DNA of 64,000 nucleotides from Eoetvoesiella caeni (GTDB taxonomy: Bacteria; Pseudomonadota; Gammaproteobacteria; Burkholderiales; Burkholderiaceae_B). Made by a program: the position numbers and the translations under genes. Positions 58,104 through 64,000 of this stretch are shown here, piece by piece. Each line of letters begins with the position of its first letter. Position 1 is the first letter of the stretch. Where the stretch lies: positions 124,001 through 188,000 of the forward strand of contig NZ_QNRQ01000003.1 of the NCBI RefSeq assembly GCF_003315175.1. Reading direction: 5' to 3'. Below the pieces are notes generated by a model. That model searched no databases. It saw only the letters and a program-made list of their open reading frames with translations, and was not told where the DNA came from.

Positions 58104-58921
58104 GAATCCAGCAATCCCGACGCTATGGCAAACAGCTGGCTTTTAAAATTGATGCCCAGCTTGTCGAACGCCCTGGCCCGATAGGTTTTCACGGTTGCCA
58201 CAGACAAGCCCAGGTCGACGGCAATCCCGTCATAGGTCCGGCCGATAAGCAGCCCTTCGCACACGTCCAGTTCGCGTCTGGTAAGGCCGGGATGAACGCG
58301 GCCCAGTCGCGCCGCCAAAGCGGTATGCCCGACGCCCTGAAGCTGCGATTGCTGGTTGCAGATGGCAATATGCTTGGTGACGCAGGCGGCAACGGTAGCG
58401 GCAAATTGCCCAATGGCGTCGACATCCTTGGACCCGAAGGTGGGACAGCGCTCGAATCGGTAAAGATTCGCGGCCAGTAAGCCGTCTTGCCCGCCATCAC
58501 AGACTATCGACAAGCGGTCCAGGATGCCGTGCCGGCTATAGATTGCGTCGCGGTGCGCCGGAGCAAACTGCTTTTGGTGCGCATAGGTCATGGCAAGCCC
58601 GCCCGGCGTCAGCAATTGCATGGCGGAGTCGAATGTGTGATCACGCGCGTGCAGCTTGGCCTGATAGCTTTTGAAGCAGTCGGCGCTAACGTCGACCCCG
58701 TGCAGGCTGGACGACAGGAACATGCGGGGCAAGGATTTCTTGTCCAGTTGGTAAACCGATAAAAAATCGACATAAACCACTTCGTTCAGCTCATGCAGCA
58801 GGCTTTTTCCAAAGTCCGCCTGGCCCAAAGCACAAATCAAGCGCTCCACTCCCGCTCCTGTTCGCCGATCTCTTTCGCAAGCGCCACCGGCCGTCCCGGT
58901 ACTTAAACTCCAGGCATTCAT
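58100..58921 (-). CDS. LuxR-family transcriptional regulator
   Basis: This 273-residue protein has a C-terminal GerE/LuxR helix-turn-helix: LTRRELDVCEGLLIGRTYDG, then LSVATVKTYRARAFDKLGI. The N-terminal 190 residues form an unrecognised sensor-like domain (VYVDFLSVYQLDKKSLPRMFLSSSLHG), not the acyl-homoserine-lactone type. Start 58921 follows AAGGAG seven bases upstream. It diverges from the orphan binding protein and acyl-CoA synthetase genes across 171 bases with a palindrome, so it probably controls them. Confidence 0.85.
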   Translation of the reverse strand: MNAWSLSTGTAGGACERDRRTGAGVERLICALGQADFGKSLLHELNEVVYVDFLSVYQLDKKSLPRMFLSSSLHGVDVSADCFKSYQAKLHARDHTFDSAMQLLTPGGLAMTYAHQKQFAPAHRDAIYSRHGILDRLSIVCDGGQDGLLAANLYRFERCPTFGSKDVDAIGQFAATVAACVTKHIAICNQQSQLQGVGHTALAARLGRVHPGLTRRELDVCEGLLIGRTYDGIAVDLGLSVATVKTYRARAFDKLGINFKSQLFAIASGLLDS

Positions 58922-59045
58922 TGCGCACTCCTTGCTGGATAAATCCGAATACTGCGTCTTGGCGAGGTCTTGTCGTACTTTTGGTGGACAGACTCCCCCC
59001 GGGCTTATGGTCATACTTGATTAAAACAGCGGCACCACACAACGA

Positions 59046-59067
59046 TATTGCAGTACTGCACGCAATA
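59046..59067. promoter_or_regulatory. imperfect 22-bp palindrome with perfect 10-bp core, candidate LuxR-type operator
   Basis: TATTGC (59046-59051) is mirrored by GCAATA (59062-59067), and inside lies the perfect palindrome GCAGTACTGC (59050-59059), 26 bases before the binding-protein ATG. A -10-like TATAGT follows at 59070-59075. Confidence 0.5.
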
Positions 59068-59092
59068 CATATAGTACAAGGAGACCTTCCCA

Positions 59093-60268
59093 ATGAAAAT
59101 ATCCGCGGCCATTGCGCCCCGCCATTTACGGCGCCTGAGCGCAGCCACCCTGCTGAGCCTGGGGCTTTCAGGCGTTACGCACGCAGACATTACCGTCGGC
59201 GTCATTTTATCGACTACCGGGCCCGCAGCCTCGCTGGGCCAGCCGGCGGAAAATACCGTCAAGCTCTGGCCCGGCAGCATCGCCGGGCAAAAGCTGAAGG
59301 TCATATCGGTCAATGACAACAGCGACCCCACCGAGGCCGCCCGGCAAGCCGCCAAGCTGATCACCGAAAATGCCGTGGACGTGATTGTCGGTCCCTCGAT
59401 CACGCCGCCGTCGATTGCCGCGATGGAGGTCGCTGGCCGCAACAGCACCCCCATCATTGCCCTGGGCGGCGGCAACGCCATTATCGAGCCCCAGGAGGGG
59501 TCGCGGAAATGGGCATTCAAAATGCCTGCGCCGGAAGCCATTTCGGTCGAGCGCGCGCTGGACCACATGGTAAAAAACAAAGTCAAAACCGTTGCCGCCA
59601 TCGCCGTCACCACCAGTTATGGCGAGGGTTTCCTTAAAGCCTTCAATGCCCAGGCCCCCGCCAAGCACTTGCAGATCGCGGCAACTGAACGCTATGGCGC
59701 GCAAGACCTGGGTGTAACGGCCCAGGTTCTGCGCATCATGGCAGCCAAGCCCGATGCCGTCTATATATTCAGCTTCGGCACACCCGCCGTATTGCCGCAA
59801 GCGGAACTCGCCAAACGCGGCTACAAGGGCAAAATCTATCAGACCCATGGCATTGCCAATGCCGACTTCCTGCGGGTCGGCGGCAAGTCCGTAGAAGGCA
59901 CTTACCTTGCCGTCGCCCCCGTCCTAGTGGCGGAACAACTTCCAGCCAGTGATTCAACGAAGAAGCAAGGCATGGAGTACGTCAAGAAGTACGAATCGCA
60001 ATACGGGCCGGGCACCCGTTCACTTTTCGGATCGACCGCCTGGACCGCGCTGAATTGGTTGCAAGCAACCGTTCCCGTAGCTCTCAGGCAAGCCAAGCCG
60101 AACACGCCAGAGTTTCGCCAAGCGCTGCGGGATGCACTGGAAAACATGCATGAAGTCGTCAGCCCCGAAGGCGTCTTCAATATGAGCCCCGGCAACCATA
60201 ACGGTATCGACGCGCGCGGGCAAGTCATGGTCGAAATCAAGGATGGCAAATGGAAATACATTCCCTGA
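59093..60268 (+). CDS. ABC transporter substrate-binding protein, branched-chain amino acid/aromatic (LivK) type
   Basis: This 391-residue periplasmic protein has a signal peptide ending near THADI. The mature start ITVGVILSTTGPAASLGQPAENTVKLW is typical of LivK-type receptors, and VDVIVGPSITPPSIAAMEVAGR lines the ligand cleft. Receptors of this type often bind aromatic acids as well as amino acids. AAGGAG at 59078-59083 precedes the start. No permease or ATPase genes follow; instead it overlaps an acyl-CoA synthetase gene by 19 bases, hinting that the ligand is an acid to be activated. Confidence 0.9.
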   Translation: MKISAAIAPRHLRRLSAATLLSLGLSGVTHADITVGVILSTTGPAASLGQPAENTVKLWPGSIAGQKLKVISVNDNSDPTEAARQAAKLITENAVDVIVGPSITPPSIAAMEVAGRNSTPIIALGGGNAIIEPQEGSRKWAFKMPAPEAISVERALDHMVKNKVKTVAAIAVTTSYGEGFLKAFNAQAPAKHLQIAATERYGAQDLGVTAQVLRIMAAKPDAVYIFSFGTPAVLPQAELAKRGYKGKIYQTHGIANADFLRVGGKSVEGTYLAVAPVLVAEQLPASDSTKKQGMEYVKKYESQYGPGTRSLFGSTAWTALNWLQATVPVALRQAKPNTPEFRQALRDALENMHEVVSPEGVFNMSPGNHNGIDARGQVMVEIKDGKWKYIP

Positions 60269-62136
60269 CGCCGCAACGCAATTGGAGTCTGCCCGACATC
60301 AATACAGTGCAGGACCTGCGTTGTATCGAGCAGCAGCCGCTTGAACAAGCCGTCCCGTTTACTTCCACCATAGACCTTATCCGATACAGCGCTGCCCGCG
60401 CACCGAATCGGACCGCCCTGCTCTTTCAAGTCGATGCCGCCCCAGGCTCGGAAGTCTTGACCTGGACCTACGACCAGTTGCTGGAACAAATCATCCAGGC
60501 CGCCAATCTGTTCAGGCAACTGGGCGTCCAGCGCCACGATGCAGTTGCCATACTGGCGCCGAATATGCCCTCGACCCATATCGCGCTATGGGCCGCGCAG
60601 TTGGCTGGCTGCGCATTTCCCATCAACTATTTGCTTGGCGCGGAACATGTCGGCAAGTTGTTGGCGGCCGCAAGTGTAAAGGCCGTTGTCACCTTGGGCG
60701 AGTCTAGCCAGCTGGACATCCGGCAAACCGTTGTGCAGGCCTTGGAAAAGTCCGGCTTGAACTGCCCCGTGCTGGAAATAGACGCCAACGAACACCAGCC
60801 CGCGGCGGGCTCATTCCAACACCAGCTGCGGGCGTCGGATCCTGCCGACGATCTAAGCCAGGAATTGCGCCCTGACGATGTTGCCGCGATATTCCACACT
60901 GGCGGGACAACCGGCCTGCCCAAAATCCTGCAGCAGACGCACGCCAACGAGCTGCACACAAGCTGCATGGCTGCGCCCTACTACCGTTTTCACGAAGGCG
61001 ACGTCCTGCTTAACGGCTTTCCGCTATTTCATGTTGCCGGCGCATTCGTCTATGGACTGGCGGCGCTCGCCGCTCGCGGCACTATCTATATCCCCACCAT
61101 ACTGGGCATGCGCAACCGCGATTTTATCCGCCAAGCCTGGCCGCTATTTCAAGAGCACGGCGTTTCGCACCTGGGCTGCGTACCGACCACGCTCGCATCC
61201 TTGGCTCAAAGCTACCGGGAATCGAACCAGCGCGGAACCTGCGGCGTCGAAGCGGCCCTGACGGGTGGCTCGACTTTGCCTGCGGAACTGGCAAACTCAT
61301 TCGAGCAACTTACCCGAATTCCCGTTCGCAATATATTCGGCATGACTGAATGCGCCGGCATCGTTGCCATAGAACCCGCCGGAGCTCCCAGGACGCCGGG
61401 CTCGGCCGGCCTGCCGCTGCCCTATACACGCGTTCGGGCCGTGCCCTTGCCGGAATCGGAAAAATCCGCCATCAACATGTTTTGCGATGCCGGCATCGAG
61501 GGCGTCCTGTGCGTCCAGGGTCCTCATGTCAGTCCCGGCTATATCGACAAAAGCCGCAACGCCGGCACCTTCACCGAGAACGGCTGGCTTATCTCGGGCG
61601 ACTTGGGATACGTGGATGCCGAAGGCCGGGTCTTCATTACAGGACGCTCCAAAGACCTCATTATCCGCAGCGGCCACAACATCGACCCGCAAGCCATCGA
61701 AGAAGCTTTTCTCGCAAACCCCGATGTCCTCGATTGCGCCGCTGTCGGGCAACCGGACGAGTACGCAGGGGAACTGCCTGTGGTCTTTGTCACGCTGCGG
61801 CCAGGCGCAACAGCCAGTGCGGAAAGCTTGCTTGGCACCGCAAGGCCGCTGATCTCGGAACCTCCGGCCATGCCGAAAGCCGTCTATGTGGTCGCGACCA
61901 TGCCGACAACTCCGGTGGGAAAAATCTTCAAGCCCCAGCTCAGGCGCCAAGCCATCGTGGAAAAAATCCAAAGCCTTCTACGCGGCTTCGATGCACAGGG
62001 AATGTGCCGCATCTCGTTTCCGGACGAACAAACGCAGCGCTGCCTGGTTGAAGTCCGCGATCCCGCCCGCCTCAAGGAAATTTCAGCGGCGCTGAAAAAG
62101 CTACCTATTGACGTAACGCTGCGAAGCGGGCAGTAG
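60250..62136 (+). CDS. AMP-dependent acyl/aryl-CoA synthetase
   Basis: This 628-residue ANL enzyme has the P-loop FHTGGTTGLPKILQQ (about residues 214-228), A5 motif FGMTECAGIVA, hinge SGDLGYVDAEGRVFITGRSKD and the A10 lysine in TTPVGKIFKPQLRR (about residue 560). It has about 65 further residues past A10 (GFDAQGMCRISFPDEQTQRC), a small extra C-terminal segment. Its start overlaps the binding-protein gene, with AAGGA ahead, so the two are coupled. The LuxR-type regulator is divergent. The likely role is to activate the acid brought in by the receptor; the substrate is unknown. Confidence 0.87.
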   Translation: MEIHSLTPQRNWSLPDINTVQDLRCIEQQPLEQAVPFTSTIDLIRYSAARAPNRTALLFQVDAAPGSEVLTWTYDQLLEQIIQAANLFRQLGVQRHDAVAILAPNMPSTHIALWAAQLAGCAFPINYLLGAEHVGKLLAAASVKAVVTLGESSQLDIRQTVVQALEKSGLNCPVLEIDANEHQPAAGSFQHQLRASDPADDLSQELRPDDVAAIFHTGGTTGLPKILQQTHANELHTSCMAAPYYRFHEGDVLLNGFPLFHVAGAFVYGLAALAARGTIYIPTILGMRNRDFIRQAWPLFQEHGVSHLGCVPTTLASLAQSYRESNQRGTCGVEAALTGGSTLPAELANSFEQLTRIPVRNIFGMTECAGIVAIEPAGAPRTPGSAGLPLPYTRVRAVPLPESEKSAINMFCDAGIEGVLCVQGPHVSPGYIDKSRNAGTFTENGWLISGDLGYVDAEGRVFITGRSKDLIIRSGHNIDPQAIEEAFLANPDVLDCAAVGQPDEYAGELPVVFVTLRPGATASAESLLGTARPLISEPPAMPKAVYVVATMPTTPVGKIFKPQLRRQAIVEKIQSLLRGFDAQGMCRISFPDEQTQRCLVEVRDPARLKEISAALKKLPIDVTLRSGQ

Positions 62137-62225
62137 CGGCGGCGCTGGACCGGCGTGCTGCCCTGTCTTTGACCAAACAACCTCAAACCGGCGCGCAGCC
62201 TGCCTTACGGAAAACTATCAAATAG

Positions 62226-62260
62226 TTATACGCAGATTTATGCACAGCAATTGTGGATAA
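62226..62260. promoter_or_regulatory. cluster of DnaA-box-like 9-mers
   Basis: TTATACGCA (62226-62234), TTATGCACA (62238-62246, fits TTATNCACA) and TGTGGATAA (62252-62260, exact consensus on the minus strand) lie within 35 bases. The setting is the 136-base gap between the convergent acyl-CoA synthetase and mechanosensitive channel genes. The gene context is not that of a chromosomal origin. Confidence 0.45.
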
Positions 62261-62272
62261 ATCTGTCCCGGC

Positions 62273-64000
62273 TCAGGCCGGTGCGCCGCCCGGTGGCGGG
62301 GCGGCCGAGGAAAGCGCGGGCTGGATGCGCCCCGCTTCGTCGGTGACGACAATGGACGCCGGGGTGACCAGCGGAAGCCCGGCGTCCTTGAGCTGCTGCA
62401 ACAGCGCGAACAGCAAGGCGCTGCGCACTTCGCTGGTAAAACGCGGCGACTTGATATAGCCGGTAAGCTTGAACACAATGCCGGTAGCAGTCACGCTGTC
62501 CAACAGCACGCTGGGCTCGGGGTCGGCCAGCACATCGGAGTTTTCCTCAAGCGCGCTCCGCATAAGCTTGCCCGCAACCTCTACGTCTGTCGATACAGGC
62601 ATGGACAGCACAAACTGCACACGGCCAAACGGGTTGGCATGGGTCACGTTGCGTACGACCTTGGTAATGAACTCGGAATTCGGCACAATCAAGGTAGAAC
62701 GGTCGCCCATCTGGATTTCAGTAGCCCGCACATTGATCCGGCGAATGTCTCCTTCAACCCCGCCCAGCGAAACCCAGTCGCCCACCTTGACCGGACGCTC
62801 CGCCAACAAAATAAGGCCGGAAACGAAATTCTGCACCACTGCCTGCAAACCGAAGCCTATGCCCACCGACAAGGCGCTGGCTACCCACGCTACCCGCTCC
62901 AGGCCTATGCCCACCGCGGTCATGGTCAGCGACGCCACAATGACATAGCCCGCATAGCTGAACAAGGTTGCCGCGGAAAGCCGCATCCCCGGGTCCAGCG
63001 CCGTCGTCGGCAGGTAGCGGTCGGCCAGCCAGTGCTTCAGCAGCTTGACGATAATCAGGCCCAGCACCAGCACGGCCAATGCCAGCATGATGGAGGTGGG
63101 CCGGATGTGCATCTCGCCTACCGGAATGCCTTCGTACAGATACCCTGCCCGGCGCGCCCACTCAGACGGCCCCTCGCCAAATGGCACGATAAGCAAGATC
63201 AAGGCCAGGGCGTAGACCGCAAGGCGGCCTAACCCCGCCAGCAGGACGGCTGCCTGGCTGCGGCTGCGCGCCGACGACTTGGCCGCGTCGGTCTGCGCCG
63301 CGTTGCGATCAATAATATGCAGCAATGCCGCGCAACCGTCGTCGATCAACGCCGACAGCAAATAAGCCGCGGCCAGAATCAGTATGCTCCAGATAAGCTG
63401 GCGGATGATGAAGCCGCCCAGCGCCACATATCCCAGCAACAGGCAAACGAAGCCCGCTATCAGCGCGGCCCAGATCAGGGCCGTCAGCACCGTACCCCAG
63501 AATGGCATCGGGCGTTGCACGAAGCCTTCCTCGCCTTCCGTTTTCAAGCGGCGCCGCAAATGCCTCCAGTGGATCATGGCCAAGGCGATCACTATGCCGA
63601 TCACGAACGACATCAGGCAGTCCAGCGCCACCGAGGCGGCAAGACTGACATTGGCCAGGGCAGCCAGCCTGAGCGTCATCCAACTGAAGGCCGCGGGCAC
63701 GGCAAACCCCACTGGCAGCCAACGCAGGCCACTGGCCACGGTATCGGAAATGGCCACCAGGCGCCAGGAAGGCCGATTGGCCACAAGCAGCGCATAGCCC
63801 AGGCCCGCGCACACGCCGCCGACCGCCGCCGCGCTCATCAGACTATCGAATATCGCCACCATGGATTCGGACAAGCCGGTATCAATATGGCGGGCGATGC
63901 CGGACTGCCAGACCTGGACAATAAGCATGGGCGTTGCCATGGTCAGCAAAACAACTGTCACGGCATACAGCGAGCGGCGCAAACGTCCCGGCGCCACTTT
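62273..64000 (-). CDS. mechanosensitive ion channel of MscS/MscK type (partial, N-terminus beyond window)
   Basis: The frame is open to the window edge, so the first part of the protein is missing; at least 575 residues are seen. There are about eight membrane helices, then the MscS core. This has the pore helix region ALSVGIGFGLQAVVQNFVSGLILLAERPVKVGDWVSLGG and the beta-domain RINVRATEIQMGDRSTLIVPNSEFI. The C-terminal tail is Pro/Gly/Ala-rich. Family members of about 800 residues often carry an N-terminal DUF3772 domain. It releases solutes on osmotic downshock. The GTG at 63997 is not taken as the start. Confidence 0.88.
   Translation of the reverse strand, partial: KVAPGRLRRSLYAVTVVLLTMATPMLIVQVWQSGIARHIDTGLSESMVAIFDSLMSAAAVGGVCAGLGYALLVANRPSWRLVAISDTVASGLRWLPVGFAVPAAFSWMTLRLAALANVSLAASVALDCLMSFVIGIVIALAMIHWRHLRRRLKTEGEEGFVQRPMPFWGTVLTALIWAALIAGFVCLLLGYVALGGFIIRQLIWSILILAAAYLLSALIDDGCAALLHIIDRNAAQTDAAKSSARSRSQAAVLLAGLGRLAVYALALILLIVPFGEGPSEWARRAGYLYEGIPVGEMHIRPTSIMLALAVLVLGLIIVKLLKHWLADRYLPTTALDPGMRLSAATLFSYAGYVIVASLTMTAVGIGLERVAWVASALSVGIGFGLQAVVQNFVSGLILLAERPVKVGDWVSLGGVEGDIRRINVRATEIQMGDRSTLIVPNSEFITKVVRNVTHANPFGRVQFVLSMPVSTDVEVAGKLMRSALEENSDVLADPEPSVLLDSVTATGIVFKLTGYIKSPRFTSEVRSALLFALLQQLKDAGLPLVTPASIVVTDEAGRIQPALSSAAPPPGGAPA

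Noticed and set aside
62137-62272. Chromosomal origin of replication
   Set aside because: DnaA-box-like sites are present, but neighbouring genes (acyl-CoA synthetase, mechanosensitive channel) are not origin genes and there is no AT-rich unwinding region; kept only as a box cluster.

Overview
The window is a 64 kb stretch of GC-rich chromosome that reads as a betaproteobacterium of the order Burkholderiales, most likely Alcaligenaceae (Bordetella/Achromobacter/Pusillimonas relatives). The main reasons are the leuC-leuD-leuB-asd-fimV-truA run ending in trpF, the extra short IF-1 gene, the BPSS1780-type and DUF2069 membrane proteins and the overall protein character. This is inference from gene content; no rRNA is present. 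Genes are packed tightly, with many 1-8 base overlaps. I see no phage, integrase, insertion sequence or CRISPR array.

Layout. 0.3-4.6 kb: a four-gene polyamine-type ABC importer operon (+). 4.8-9.0 kb: an outer-membrane barrel protein, a tRNA-Val(GAC) with its own promoter and terminator, a lone GT4 glycosyltransferase and a lipoprotein 5'-nucleotidase of NadN type. 9.2-19.1 kb: a long minus-strand run leuC-leuD-leuB-asd-fimV-truA-dctQ-dctM-trpF, joining leucine, aspartate-family and tryptophan biosynthesis genes to a TRAP transporter pair without its binding protein. 19.2-30.3 kb: M48 peptidase lipoprotein, aroC, selO with a DUF2069 gene, a YihY-type membrane protein, a CBS protein, dusA, thrB, a BPSS1780-type membrane protein, a PHP phosphoesterase and an alpha/beta hydrolase. 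Two copies of a structured intergenic repeat lie at 25.1 and 27.5 kb. 30.4-33.9 kb: a branched-chain 2-oxoacid dehydrogenase E1alpha-E1beta-E2 operon without E3. 34.0-44.1 kb: comEC, a flavin monooxygenase that carries a perfect 22-base inverted repeat inside its coding sequence, TatD-type nuclease, lolD and lolC/E, an unknown gene overlapping recJ, and a FrnE-like thioredoxin-fold protein.

44.3-54.7 kb: an hsp20-lon pair; a minus-strand operon of a feruloyl-CoA-synthetase-like ligase, a BoxR-like regulator (helix-turn-helix fused to a degenerate shikimate kinase domain) and a 3-hydroxyacyl-CoA dehydrogenase; a stand-alone Lon N-domain protein; two divergent di-iron proteins (ferritin-like and hemerythrin) sharing a spacer with two perfect palindromes; infA with a long leader; and sixA. 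54.7-64 kb: thpR and thiM, a BenE benzoate transporter, a DOPA 4,5-dioxygenase-like protein, a LuxR-type regulator diverging from an orphan substrate-binding protein joined to an acyl-CoA synthetase, and the downstream part of a mechanosensitive channel gene that runs off the window edge.

Themes: the right half is rich in predicted aromatic or aryl-CoA functions (two acyl-CoA ligases, BoxR-like sensor, BenE, DOPA dioxygenase, flavin monooxygenase), while the left half is mainly core metabolism. The points I think most deserve a second look are the 22-base inverted repeat in the monooxygenase, the BoxR-like ligase operon, the paired hairpin repeats with compensatory changes, the twin palindromes between the di-iron genes and the possible thrB attenuator.
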